From Erythrobacter sp. Alg231-14 (GTDB taxonomy: Bacteria; Pseudomonadota; Alphaproteobacteria; Sphingomonadales; Sphingomonadaceae): 64,000 nt of DNA. The stretch is from assembly GCF_900149685.1 (NCBI RefSeq), contig NZ_LT702999.1, positions 558,001 through 622,000 on the forward strand, given 5' to 3'. The stretch's first letter is position 1. Every line of letters starts with the position of its first letter. Below the pieces are notes generated by a model. That model was given only the letters and a program-made list of their open reading frames with translations, was not told where the DNA came from and made no database searches. The position numbers were made by a program, and so were the translations under genes. Below are positions 15,738 to 25,376 of the stretch, in pieces.

Positions 15738-18700
15738 ATGACCGAAAACGTGATGATACGTCCGGGATCACCGGATGATTCCGCGCCCAGTCCAGCCGAG
15801 GACGGCGAGGCAACTCAAAACGGCGCGCTTTCGAACGGTTTCGCGATGCGAGGTCTGGATCAACGCAGTGTGATTTTCGCGATTGTCGGATCGGCCCTCT
15901 TCTTTGCTTTGGGCGTGTTCTGCCTCTCATTGTCACGCTTTGATGCCGCCTTGGCGAGCGTCTGGCTGCCCAATGCCAGCGCGGTTACCATCTTGTTGAT
16001 CGCAAGATTGCGGAACGAAATTCCTTTGTTTGTTGGCCTTGTTATCGCGAGCCTATGCGCAAACAGCATTTCCGGGACGGCTCCCGGCCCGGCTGTGATC
16101 TTCACCTTGGCCAACATCGTCGAGATCGGCGTTGTGACATGGTTGCTAAGGCGGTCGTGCCACCGCCAACTGGATATGGCGGACCTTTCGCATCTTGGAA
16201 GGTTCTTGATTTACGGCGGCCTTGTTGCGCCGCTTGCTTCCAGTGCAATCGCTTCGCTCGCTATGGGGACGGATACACGCGCGATCTTCGCCGGTGCCTC
16301 GTCGTGGTTCTTGGCGGACAGTATGGGTTTGATCCTCACGGTGCCCACGGTGATGCTGATTGCGGACGCATTGCGAGAACGCGTTGTCTTGAGCCATGCA
16401 GAGCTTGCGGAGGGGTGTGCGCTAATCACAGGCGGATTGATGGCCGTCTATGTCGTTTTCAAACAAGATGCTTATCCGCTCCTGTTTCTAATTCCACCGA
16501 TCACTTTGCTAATGACCTTTCGCCTTGGCGGTCTTGGAACGGCGTTGTACGTGCCTGGCATCGCAGTGATGGCGAGTTGGATGACCTATATGGGCTTTGG
16601 CCCCGTCCTTGAAAATTCAAGCTCCGACATCAGCAAGATGTACCTTATCCAAGCGTTCATCGCGGCAAACTTCCTCGCCGGTCTACCGATTGCCGCCATA
16701 TTGGCCGGACGGGCGCGGATGACGGAACAATTGCTCCACGGCCGCGCGGAACTCGCATTGCTCGCAGAGAACGTCACGGACGCGGTCTTGAGCATCGATC
16801 GACAAGGTGTCTGCACCTATGCTTCACCGTCGGTGCGCGATGTTTTGGGTCGCGAGCCAAGCGATTTCGTCGGTCACCTGATAACAGAGCGCAGTCAAAC
16901 GGACGCCTCTGACCGGATAGCGTCAGTGCTGGAACGGCTGTTGAATGGAGATTGTGACAAAGATCGCGTAACCTATCGCCGTTTACCCGACGCGGGTGAC
17001 GGCACCCCTGTTTTTATCGAGGCAGACTGCGCCGTCGCTTTCTGTCCAGAATCTGGCGAACGAAGCGGTGTTATTGTTTCTGCGCGGGATGTCACTGAGC
17101 GGATCGAGCTTGAGTTGTTGTTGACCCGGTCGCGTCGTCAGGCCGAACATGCCGCACGGGCCAAATCAGAATTTCTCGCCAATATGAGCCATGAAATCCG
17201 TACGCCCATGAACGGTGTTTTGGGTTTTGCGGAACTAATGCTTCAAAGCGATTTGGACGAAGAACATCAACGTCACACGGAAATGATCGTCCAATCCGGT
17301 CGCTCTATGATGTTGTTGCTGAATGATATTCTTGATCTATCAAAGATCGAAGCGGGTCAGATCGCAATCGATAATGCCCCGCTGGATATCGGCGCAACAA
17401 TCGATGAATGTGCGATTTTGCATCGCCCAATGGCAGAGCAAAAGGGGCTGATACTGAACTTTCATTCGCCCATCTTTTGCGCCGGTGATTGCGCAAAAGC
17501 GGGCAAATCATGCGACTGTGCCTTGGCCCATCCATGGGTCGAAACCGATGCTTTGCGGCTGCGTCAGATCATCCTAAACCTGATCGCCAACGCAGTGAAA
17601 TTCACCGAAACAGGACATGTCGACATATCGTACGACATCACCGGCAACACTCTATCCGTCGAGGTTTCCGACACAGGTATCGGCATCAGCCCAGCACGCA
17701 TTGAGACTATTTTCGCGCCGTTCACACAGGGCGAAAGCGACACTTCTCGGCGGTTCGGGGGGACCGGTCTTGGATTAACCATCAGCCGGAAACTTGCCGA
17801 ATTGCTGGGCGGCGAGATTAGCGTTCAAAGTGAACCAGGCGTCGGTTCAACATTCTGCGTGACCCTGCCGGTCACTCTTGTCGAGCCAGAATCCGCCCCG
17901 GCGGTTAAGCCAGAAGTGATCAAGCCCGCTGACCTGCCACAATCTGCGCGAATCCTTTTGGTCGAAGATCACGACGTGAACCGAATGGTCGGTACAGAAA
18001 TGTTGGAACGATGCGGCCAAACAGTCGCGATCGCGCAGGACGGTAACGAAGCCATCGCAATGGTGATAGACAGCGTAATGAGAGGCCGGCCCTTTGATCT
18101 GGTGTTCATGGACATCCAGATGCCCGGTTGTGACGGGTATACCGCGACGCGCGCCATACGCGCGGAAGGCATTGGCCCGAACGTGATGCCGATCATTGCC
18201 CTTACCGCGAACGCATTTCCTGATGACATTGCCGAAGCGCGCGAAGCCGGCATGCAGGCGCATCTGGCAAAGCCATTGGTTTTCGCGGATCTGGCTCGAT
18301 CGCTTCAACGATGGTTGCCCACTCGCATTGTCGAGGATGAGGCGGGAGATGCGAACGATCTGCTTGACTCCGACCGGCCTACTGACTCGTCCAAGGGCGT
18401 AGAGTTGGATCGTGACGAACCGGATTCCACATTCTCCCATTCCGGCAATGATTCAGACGATGAACGAGTGAGTTCGGCACCCGCAGCGGGATCGGTTGCC
18501 AGGTTCGTGAAGACTTATCGCGCCTCGACCATCCCTAGCATGGGAGGGCTGCCCCAAAACCTTTCGCCATCTCTCATCAAACGTTGGAACCATCGGCGCT
18601 CTGAGGCGGTTGAGGCGGTTCGAGCCGCGTTAGAGAATGGTTTTCTTGCCGAAGGCGATAATCCACCAAACGACTTGGATGAACTTGCGCGGGTGGTTCA

Positions 18701-18875
18701 CAAGCTTGCCGGGACGGCAGCAATTTTTGGTGAGCCGGACTTGGGCGATCAAGCGGCAGCATTTGAACGCGCCCTCCGACAAGATTTATCCAGCGAGGTG
18801 AGGGAGGCACTCGCTTTTGAGCTTTTGAGTGTGGCGGATCATTCCACAGACGCCGCGGCTTCAGGCCTCGGCTAG
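15738..18875 (+). CDS. MASE1-PAS hybrid sensor histidine kinase with receiver and Hpt domains
   Basis: The 1045-aa product carries a complete phosphorelay. Residues about 35-330 form a multi-helix MASE1-type membrane sensor. A PAS domain follows (about 340-460). HisKA has NMSHEIRTPMNGVLGFAEL with the phospho-acceptor His485. The HATPase shows the N-box (LRLRQIILNLIANAVKFT), SDTGIGI and RRFGGTGLGLTISRKL. The receiver has VFMDIQMPG with Asp792. The Hpt domain has VVHKLAGTAAIFG with His988. An acidic linker of about 90 residues precedes the Hpt. Between HisKA and the N-box lies an unusual four-Cys insertion (Cys581, 585, 592, 594). No response regulator is adjacent, so the output partner is elsewhere. 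Confidence 0.92.
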   Translation: MTENVMIRPGSPDDSAPSPAEDGEATQNGALSNGFAMRGLDQRSVIFAIVGSALFFALGVFCLSLSRFDAALASVWLPNASAVTILLIARLRNEIPLFVGLVIASLCANSISGTAPGPAVIFTLANIVEIGVVTWLLRRSCHRQLDMADLSHLGRFLIYGGLVAPLASSAIASLAMGTDTRAIFAGASSWFLADSMGLILTVPTVMLIADALRERVVLSHAELAEGCALITGGLMAVYVVFKQDAYPLLFLIPPITLLMTFRLGGLGTALYVPGIAVMASWMTYMGFGPVLENSSSDISKMYLIQAFIAANFLAGLPIAAILAGRARMTEQLLHGRAELALLAENVTDAVLSIDRQGVCTYASPSVRDVLGREPSDFVGHLITERSQTDASDRIASVLERLLNGDCDKDRVTYRRLPDAGDGTPVFIEADCAVAFCPESGERSGVIVSARDVTERIELELLLTRSRRQAEHAARAKSEFLANMSHEIRTPMNGVLGFAELMLQSDLDEEHQRHTEMIVQSGRSMMLLLNDILDLSKIEAGQIAIDNAPLDIGATIDECAILHRPMAEQKGLILNFHSPIFCAGDCAKAGKSCDCALAHPWVETDALRLRQIILNLIANAVKFTETGHVDISYDITGNTLSVEVSDTGIGISPARIETIFAPFTQGESDTSRRFGGTGLGLTISRKLAELLGGEISVQSEPGVGSTFCVTLPVTLVEPESAPAVKPEVIKPADLPQSARILLVEDHDVNRMVGTEMLERCGQTVAIAQDGNEAIAMVIDSVMRGRPFDLVFMDIQMPGCDGYTATRAIRAEGIGPNVMPIIALTANAFPDDIAEAREAGMQAHLAKPLVFADLARSLQRWLPTRIVEDEAGDANDLLDSDRPTDSSKGVELDRDEPDSTFSHSGNDSDDERVSSAPAAGSVARFVKTYRASTIPSMGGLPQNLSPSLIKRWNHRRSEAVEAVRAALENGFLAEGDNPPNDLDELARVVHKLAGTAAIFGEPDLGDQAAAFERALRQDLSSEVREALAFELLSVADHSTDAAASGLG

Positions 18876-18931
18876 CCCAATAATCAAGAGCAACGGTCAG
18901 CGCAGGAAAATCAACGGAGCCCAAATGCAAA

Positions 18932-18955
18932 CGGCGGGACCCAAAGGCCCCGCCG
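18932..18955. terminator. Possible bidirectional terminator between kinase and receptor genes
   Basis: A 7-bp GC-rich inverted repeat (CGGCGGG and CCCGCCG, 10-nt loop) lies between the two convergent genes. Flanking T-rich sequence is weak on both strands, so efficiency is uncertain. Confidence 0.4.
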
Positions 18956-18984
18956 CTCGTATTTCTTAAGTCAGTATCGACGAA

Positions 18985-21900
18985 TTAGAATTCGTAACGA
19001 GCACCGATTTGAATGCGCCATGCCGAAGCGTTGATCGCGATGTCGTTGTCATCATCTGGGTTGAAGCCAGAGATGATGTAACGACCTTCGTCATCCACGC
19101 CGCCATCTGCAACATCGACAAGACCGTTGAATCCGCCGCGTGAACGCAGAACATTCCAGCTGCTGTCGAGCAGGTTGAGGAAGTTCGAGAAGTCAGCGAA
19201 CACTTCGATGCGATCTTCGGTGATGCCGGTCAGGCTGCCAATGAATGGGATTTCCTGGCTGATGCGCAGGTCCATATCAAAGGACCAATCATTGCGGCAT
19301 GTGTTCCGCTTGATTGATTGACCACCTTCAAACGAACAACCCGACGCCGCGACATAGTCGATGACGCTTTGAACCGCTGCTGGATCCGAAAGCGGCGACA
19401 CAGCTGCATCGTTTACGCCCGATGGAACGTAAAGGAGGGCGTTGTCCGAACCAGAAGCGCTGTCATTGAAGACGCCGCCGCCATCAAATGTCAGGCTGTA
19501 AGGACGGCCTTCGCGTGCACGGAAGAAGATACCGAGGCCCGTATCGTAACCCTCGATGAATTCTTCAACGAAGAACATCGATGCGGTGAAGTTGTGACGG
19601 GTTTCGGTGGTTGCAGTCGAAACAGCTGGATCCTGACGATCGAAAGCAGCGGTCACGTCAAACGACGAAGTCGCTGTCGATGACTGGTTGTTACGAGCGT
19701 TGTTGGAGTCCGTGAACGCATAACCGAAGTTCACTCGTGTGCTGCCGCCCGATGTGAAGATCCCGCCGTCGAAGTTCTTAGCGAGGATCACAGAGAAGCT
19801 GTGCGAATCTGAGCTGCGACCATTGGTCAACTGGATGTTGTCGTCGCGGCGTGTACCGAAACAATCCGATGTGACGTTGGAATAGGTCAGGCCAGTTCCG
19901 CCGTTGCCATCCAAAGTTGCGTTACAACCAGCCTGCGTTGAATCGATGGCCCGGTAGATTGGACGACCGTCGACGGTGAAGCCGTTGACGCCCAAATCTG
20001 GGTTCACCGCTTGCGACAGATCAACAAAGTTAATCGTGTCGTTGAAACGCGTGTAGATGTAATCGAGGTTCAGGTTCCAGTTGCTGAAGAAGCCTGTTTC
20101 CGTGCCGAAAGTTGACGAGAAACCGAGGTTCGCACGAACCGCAGTCGGAACGTCGAGATCAGGGTTGGTCGATTGAATATCGGCACCACCCTGTTCAGCA
20201 ACAGCAACACCGGCATCAACGGCACATTGTGGGAAACCGGTGAAGGTTCCGCCCGGTGTGACGTCGATTTGACCAGTGGCCACGTCGGTTGTCAGACCGG
20301 CTGGGCATGGCGCATCAAATGTGTCGCCATTCGCGCTGGAGAAGCCGTTGTTCGAGAACGCGTTGGAGAAGTAGACAATCGGATCACCACCCGAGAAGAT
20401 GCCCACACCACCGGTTACGCGGCTGTTCGAGAAGAAGCCTTCGTTGTCGAACTCATACGTCGCAGAGAAACGCGGCAAGATAACCGTATCAATCCGAGCG
20501 AATGAGTTGGCGTTGCTGAAACCATAACGGTCGGTGAACTGCGGGTTGAACCGCGGCGCGTCGCCATCATAGAGTTGAACGCGAACACCAGCGTTGATCG
20601 AAAGTTGATCGGTGGCCTGCCATTCGTCCTGTGCGTAGACCGAATAGATCTGACGGCTGAAACGCGCAGCTGCGTTGTTGATGTCACCACCAGCAGCGGA
20701 AGCGATTGTCGCGCCACCATTGGCGCCACCAACAAGATCGTCTGCATCAGCAAAAACCGTTGAGAAGAAGCCTGGTGCAACCAAACCGTTCTCGAAATCA
20801 TCGAGGTTTTGGAAGAAGATCGTGCCGGTCGCGTTGATGGCGAACAGGTTGAACACTTCGAGGTCGTTGATCTCAGCGCCAAACTTCAAGAAGTGACCGC
20901 TGCCAGCGTCCACATTAACTTGGAAGCGAGCTTGGTCGATCTTCGTGTCGAGCTGGTTAGCCGAACGGAAGATACCAGGGCCGGTTGCGAGACGGCCGTT
21001 TTCGGTCGTTCCGCTGCCGTCTGGTGTAACACCGACGCTCAAACGTGGTGTTGGGTTGGCGGCTTGCGCTTCACCAAAACCAAGCGGGCCTTGAACGTCG
21101 CCAACTTCGGCGCGGCTGACGCGCAATTCGGTTGAGATCGTGTCGCTCCAGTTGGAGTAGAGACGAACCGAATAGTAATCCGAGATCGTGCCTTCGTCTT
21201 CGAATGAGTTCAGGCCGCCCAATTCCTGGCCGCCGAAATCTGGTTCGATGTTGGTCTCTTCGAGACGCTGATAAGTGGCTTCGAGGCGATGATCATCGTT
21301 GATGATGGCATCCAGACGACCAAAGTAACGCACAGCGCTCTCAGCGAGCTGAGTTGGATAACCGCCAATGTCTTGGCCGTAAACGTCGCGCGCGATTTGT
21401 GCGAACCGGTCGAATTGAGCTTGGCTTACGAAGTCGGCTTCGTTGGTAAAGCCTGAACCCAATGGGCCGAAGTTGTTGCCGTCACCAAGATCTGTCTCTT
21501 CGTAACCGACCGAGAAGAACAAACGATCAGGGATGATTGGACCATCAAGAGTAGCGCCCCAGCGCTTTTCACGGCCAGCATTGAGGTTACGACCGTCAAT
21601 GTTGTCTGCGAACAAGCTCTCATCGAAATACGTGATGAACGCCGAACCGCCGAAACGGTTGCCGCCCGATTTGGTCACAACGTTGACAAGACAGCCGGTG
21701 AATTCAGAATATTCAACGTCGAACGGCGCGAACTCGACCGAAACTTGATCAACCACGTCGAATGGAAGTGGGAGCGAGTTGCGAGCAGCGAACGGTGTAC
21801 CGTTCAGACCGAAGACGTCCGCTTGAACGATGCCGTCAACGGTGAATGTGTTCGAACGGTCGTTGCCGCCGAGGCAAGAGATGCGATCAACATCGTTGTT

Positions 21901-22422
21901 CGATTCAAGGCTAACACGTGGGTCGACGCGGATGATGTCGCGAACGTCACGTGTGATCGAAGGCAGACCTTCGAGTGTTTCTGTACCGAAAGCCGTACCC
22001 GGGCCAACAGCAACCTGCGTTACACGTGCGCGAGCGCCGGTAACGACGATCGTGTTGCCGGTTGAACCAGCGGCGACTGGTGTCAGCGCGAAGGTGAAAC
22101 CGGTGTTGCCCGAAATGTTGGTGAAGACTTCTTCGACTGTCTGACCTTCAAAGCCATCAGCTTCGACGGTGACAGTGTATGGGCCGCCTGGTTGAAGCGA
22201 TTGAATACGGAAGTTGCCGTCTGCACCGACGGTAGTCGTCCGCGTTTGACCGGTGCGCGTATCGGTGATGGTTGCCATCGCACCTTGAAGAGGGTTGCCA
22301 TCAGCGTCAGTAACCTGACCTTCGATGCCCGAAGTAATCTGCTGCGCAGCAGCCGGTGTTGCGATAGTCGCAGCAGCCGACAGACTTACGACGCTGGCTG
22401 CCAAGAGATATTTGATTTTCAT
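18985..22422 (-). CDS. Oar-like TonB-dependent receptor with carboxypeptidase-regulatory domain
   Basis: This is an outer-membrane importer or adhesin-like receptor. The 1145-aa product starts with a signal peptide (MKIKYLLAAS to ATPAAAQ). A CarboxypepD_reg-like beta domain follows (about 27-110; IEGQVTDADGNPL, SLQPGGPYTVTVEADGF), then a plug with NTIVVTGAR and STFTVDG-type repeats (SNTFTVDGIVQADVFG). A large barrel ends in RIQIGARYEF with terminal Phe. This layout matches the Oar family. The frame is open to 22557, but the ATG at 22422 starts the signal peptide. Substrate is unknown. Two TTTTGTGA repeats lie about 80-100 bp upstream. Confidence 0.93.
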   Translation of the reverse strand: MKIKYLLAASVVSLSAAATIATPAAAQQITSGIEGQVTDADGNPLQGAMATITDTRTGQTRTTTVGADGNFRIQSLQPGGPYTVTVEADGFEGQTVEEVFTNISGNTGFTFALTPVAAGSTGNTIVVTGARARVTQVAVGPGTAFGTETLEGLPSITRDVRDIIRVDPRVSLESNNDVDRISCLGGNDRSNTFTVDGIVQADVFGLNGTPFAARNSLPLPFDVVDQVSVEFAPFDVEYSEFTGCLVNVVTKSGGNRFGGSAFITYFDESLFADNIDGRNLNAGREKRWGATLDGPIIPDRLFFSVGYEETDLGDGNNFGPLGSGFTNEADFVSQAQFDRFAQIARDVYGQDIGGYPTQLAESAVRYFGRLDAIINDDHRLEATYQRLEETNIEPDFGGQELGGLNSFEDEGTISDYYSVRLYSNWSDTISTELRVSRAEVGDVQGPLGFGEAQAANPTPRLSVGVTPDGSGTTENGRLATGPGIFRSANQLDTKIDQARFQVNVDAGSGHFLKFGAEINDLEVFNLFAINATGTIFFQNLDDFENGLVAPGFFSTVFADADDLVGGANGGATIASAAGGDINNAAARFSRQIYSVYAQDEWQATDQLSINAGVRVQLYDGDAPRFNPQFTDRYGFSNANSFARIDTVILPRFSATYEFDNEGFFSNSRVTGGVGIFSGGDPIVYFSNAFSNNGFSSANGDTFDAPCPAGLTTDVATGQIDVTPGGTFTGFPQCAVDAGVAVAEQGGADIQSTNPDLDVPTAVRANLGFSSTFGTETGFFSNWNLNLDYIYTRFNDTINFVDLSQAVNPDLGVNGFTVDGRPIYRAIDSTQAGCNATLDGNGGTGLTYSNVTSDCFGTRRDDNIQLTNGRSSDSHSFSVILAKNFDGGIFTSGGSTRVNFGYAFTDSNNARNNQSSTATSSFDVTAAFDRQDPAVSTATTETRHNFTASMFFVEEFIEGYDTGLGIFFRAREGRPYSLTFDGGGVFNDSASGSDNALLYVPSGVNDAAVSPLSDPAAVQSVIDYVAASGCSFEGGQSIKRNTCRNDWSFDMDLRISQEIPFIGSLTGITEDRIEVFADFSNFLNLLDSSWNVLRSRGGFNGLVDVADGGVDDEGRYIISGFNPDDDNDIAINASAWRIQIGARYEF

Positions 22423-22781
22423 GAGAGGATGCCCCTGATCACGGTTGAGGAGTTGTAACACGCGCCGCCCTATGCGCGCTGCGCTGCACAAAAACGACCG
22501 TTTTGTGACACTTTTGTGAAACGAAGGCCCGCGCAGGAGCCTGAGAAAACTGTCCACAGGCTAAATTGACGCCGAATCCGCAGAATTCTGCGCCCCAAAT
22601 GCTCGGTGTTGCACAGCTGCAACGAAGATGGGATTTTTGAGCCAAGCTTACGCGAACTGCGATCGAGCGTTGTCATCGCAGGGTGGGGCGAAATTGCGCT
22701 CGATTCGTGATGCCAAGCCCGCCCCGAGTCGCTGCGTTCAAAGAAAAGCCGCCGTCACCCGAATTGGTTGAAAGAGCGGCC
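22423..22781. other. 359-bp intergenic region upstream of the Oar-like receptor
   Basis: No convincing gene is seen. The part nearest the receptor holds a pair of TTTTGTGA repeats and probably the receptor promoter. The remainder is the stretch after the oxygenase gene stop. Short frames on both strands here lack recognisable protein features. Confidence 0.6.
22501..22519. promoter_or_regulatory. Two 8-bp direct repeats, one helical turn apart, upstream of the receptor
   Basis: TTTTGTGA occurs at 22501-22508 and again at 22512-22519, an 11-bp period that places both on the same face of the DNA. They lie 79-97 bp upstream of the receptor ATG. TGTGA is a CRP/FNR-type half site, but the direct orientation is not the classical palindrome. 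A regulator-binding site is an inference. Confidence 0.4.
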
Positions 22782-23714
22782 TCAGGCCAAGTTTATTTCG
22801 CGAAGGCGCTGCATCAAGAAATCGTGAGAGCTAATCGCCTCAGGGACGTTGTCTGCTCCCTCTTCGATACAGCTTTCCAACGGTTCGATCACATAATCGG
22901 GTCGGAAATGCAGGAAAAATGGCATCGAATAGCGCGACCGATGCGCACCTGCGCCGCGGGGATTGACCACGCGATGAGTCGTCGAACGCAAGGTCCCGTT
23001 CGTCAACCGCTCCAACATATCGCCAACATTGATGACCAACGCGCCTTCGGGCACGTCCACCGCGTGCCATTCACCCGCTTTGGTCAACAATTCCAATCCG
23101 GCTTCTTCGGCGCCCAACAGCAAAGTGATCGCGTTAATGTCACCATGCGCCGCTGCACGGATTGCGCCTTCGGGAGCATCGGGGCCCAATGGTGGGTAAT
23201 GGAGCAGTCGCATAACCGAATTGCCATCTTCGACCGTGGGAGCGAAGAAAGCCTGCTCCAGCCCCAAATGCAAAGCGATCGCCTCTAAGACACGCAATCC
23301 AGCTGCATCGAATGCGGCGTACAGTTCACTAAAAGTGGGTTCAAATGCGTCGATTTCGGCCGGCCACATATTGGGGCCCATATATTCGCTCAAAGCGTGA
23401 TTTTCCGGGAGTGAACGCCCCACATGCCAAAACTCTTTGAGGTCAAAGACATCTGCATCTTTGGCCTTTTCCGTTCCGAAAGGCGTGTATCCACGGGCGC
23501 CGCCAATGCCCGGCTTATGATAGGCGCGCTTCACATCGTCAGGCAAATCGAAGAATTGCTTTGAACTCGCCTCAGCGCGGTCGATCAGATCCTGCGCAAT
23601 GCCATGGTCTCGCACAACGGCAAAACCATATTCGGCAAAGCTGCGACCCAATTCATCGGCGATCTCGTTAAGCGGGCTGGCCAACGATACAGAGGCAATG
23701 TTCACATCAGTCAT
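22782..23714 (-). CDS. Isopenicillin N synthase-like 2OG-Fe(II) oxygenase
   Basis: The 310-aa product has the two-part fold: a DIOX_N-like half (GFAVVRDHGIAQDLIDRA, KQFFDLPDDVKRAY, GGARGYTPFG) and a C-terminal oxygenase half. Iron ligands are His190 and Asp192 (AAAHGDINAITLLL) and His247 (RSTTHRVVNP). Arg261/Ser263 (RYSMPFF) bind the 2-oxoglutarate carboxylate in this family. Many bacteria carry such genes without beta-lactam synthesis, and the substrate cannot be predicted. It is a stand-alone gene, 61 bp ahead of the nucleoside transporter on the same strand. Confidence 0.88.
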   Translation of the reverse strand: MTDVNIASVSLASPLNEIADELGRSFAEYGFAVVRDHGIAQDLIDRAEASSKQFFDLPDDVKRAYHKPGIGGARGYTPFGTEKAKDADVFDLKEFWHVGRSLPENHALSEYMGPNMWPAEIDAFEPTFSELYAAFDAAGLRVLEAIALHLGLEQAFFAPTVEDGNSVMRLLHYPPLGPDAPEGAIRAAAHGDINAITLLLGAEEAGLELLTKAGEWHAVDVPEGALVINVGDMLERLTNGTLRSTTHRVVNPRGAGAHRSRYSMPFFLHFRPDYVIEPLESCIEEGADNVPEAISSHDFLMQRLREINLA

Positions 23715-23775
23715 AGAAACACCATAATATGGCGCGCGCGGGCACGCTAGCCCAATCGACGCACGCCCTATTGCG

Positions 23776-25161
23776 TTAGAACGGTAGGAAAATACTCGCC
23801 AAGGCCGCGCTCATCAAATTGGCGAGACTGCCAGCGGCAAGCGCTTTCAGTCCAAGCCGGGCGATAACGGGGCGCTGATTCGGGGCAAGCCCTCCGGTCA
23901 CTGCCATTTGAATGGCAATCGAGGAGAAGTTGGCAAACCCGCACAAAGCAAAGGTGACGATCGCACGGCTTCGCTGGGTCAATTCACCCGCTGTCATCGC
24001 GCCCAAATCGATAAAGGCGACAAATTCATTGAGGACAATTTTGGTCCCAAAGAGCCCACCGGCAATTTGAGCCTGTTCCCAATCGGAAATGCCAATGAGG
24101 AACATGACCGGCGCAAATAGATAGCCTAGCAATTGTTGAAAGCTGACATTGCTCAACCATGCGGCGGTTTCCGCACCAAAAGGCATCCCAATCGCAGCGG
24201 CACCCGCGACCATTCCCGATCCCAGACCGGCGAGCAATCCATTGGCCAATGCCACCAGCGCGACAAAAACCATGACCATCGCACCAACGGCCACCGCGAG
24301 CTTTACCCCGGTTTGCGTACCCTGAGCGGCGGCTTCAATGATATTTGCGGGGCGTTGCCCTTCTTCAAAAGTTTCGGCCATTTCGACCTCTTCGGCCTTA
24401 CCACCCTCGACCAATGAGCCTGGGCCTACCGCGCTGATCCGCGCTTGCGGCAATTCGACATCTGGTCCTTCGACACCTTGTGCTTCGGCCCCATCAGGCA
24501 TAATGATTTTCGCCATCAAAATACCGCCGGGTGCCGACATAAACGCGGCCGCCAACAGAAATGGAACGGCGTCCGAACCGATGAAACTTGCGTAAGCGGC
24601 CAGGATAGTCCCGGCGACGCCAGCCATACCGACCGTCATCAATGTAAACAATTGAGCCGGTGGAAGCGCCGCCAGATAGGGACGCACCACCAGTGGGCTT
24701 TCCGATTGACCGACAAAGATGTTGGCCGCGCTGCCCAGCGCTTCGACTTTGCTGATCCCTGTGATCCAGCCAATCGCCCCGCCAACCCAACGGACCAGAC
24801 GTTGCATAATCCCGAGGTGATAGAGGATTGACACAATCGCCGCGAAGAACACGATCACTGGCAACGCGGCGATCACGAATGTGTTGGCAAACGGATTGCT
24901 TTCCATCGGACCGAACACCGAAGTGATGCCGACCTTCGAAAAATCGAGCAAAGCAATCACGCCGTCTGACAAGAAGCCAATCATGCCGACGCCAAAATCG
25001 GTGCGCAAGACGAGCAAGGCCATAAAGGCTTGCAAACCAAAGGCTGCGCCAACGACCCGCAGGTTGATATGCGATTTGCCCGAAGACAGTAGAAAGGCGA
25101 TGCCAAGAATGGCGGCGATACCGAGAAGGCTGAATAAAATGGAGGTGATAATCTCGCTCAC
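23776..25161 (-). CDS. NupC-type concentrative nucleoside transporter
   Basis: This CNT-family transporter uses an ion gradient to import nucleosides across the inner membrane. The 461-aa product has the family signature GSAANIFVGQSESPLVVRPY at about residues 142-161, ISDWEQAQIAGGLFGTK with NEFVAFIDL, and GFANFSSIAIQMAVTGG near the end. An unusually long acidic loop of about 65 residues (rich in Glu, about residues 205-265) lies between helices, as in other alphaproteobacterial members. The oxygenase gene follows it. Confidence 0.93.
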   Translation of the reverse strand: MSEIITSILFSLLGIAAILGIAFLLSSGKSHINLRVVGAAFGLQAFMALLVLRTDFGVGMIGFLSDGVIALLDFSKVGITSVFGPMESNPFANTFVIAALPVIVFFAAIVSILYHLGIMQRLVRWVGGAIGWITGISKVEALGSAANIFVGQSESPLVVRPYLAALPPAQLFTLMTVGMAGVAGTILAAYASFIGSDAVPFLLAAAFMSAPGGILMAKIIMPDGAEAQGVEGPDVELPQARISAVGPGSLVEGGKAEEVEMAETFEEGQRPANIIEAAAQGTQTGVKLAVAVGAMVMVFVALVALANGLLAGLGSGMVAGAAAIGMPFGAETAAWLSNVSFQQLLGYLFAPVMFLIGISDWEQAQIAGGLFGTKIVLNEFVAFIDLGAMTAGELTQRSRAIVTFALCGFANFSSIAIQMAVTGGLAPNQRPVIARLGLKALAAGSLANLMSAALASIFLPF

Positions 25162-25376
25162 CGACTGGCGGTGCCCCTGATAGGCTAATGCCCTGAAATG
25201 ATCCTAGTGCACAAAGCTTGGCTTTGGCGTTCGGCGCAGAGTTCGCATTTTGCGCCACTCAACGCAACATTGAATGCTTGCAAACCGACCAGCATCAATT
25301 GTCCACCCGTTAGTGGGCGGGGAAAGCAGGATGGAGCCGCTTTCTTTTTGCGACCCCCTCGCTTACCCCAGTTTTC

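Noticed and set aside
25162..25376. Possible preQ1 riboswitch ahead of the YhhQ-like transporter
   Set aside because: I looked for the short preQ1-I pattern with its A-rich tail and found no match. The region has only a short CCAC/GTGG hairpin.
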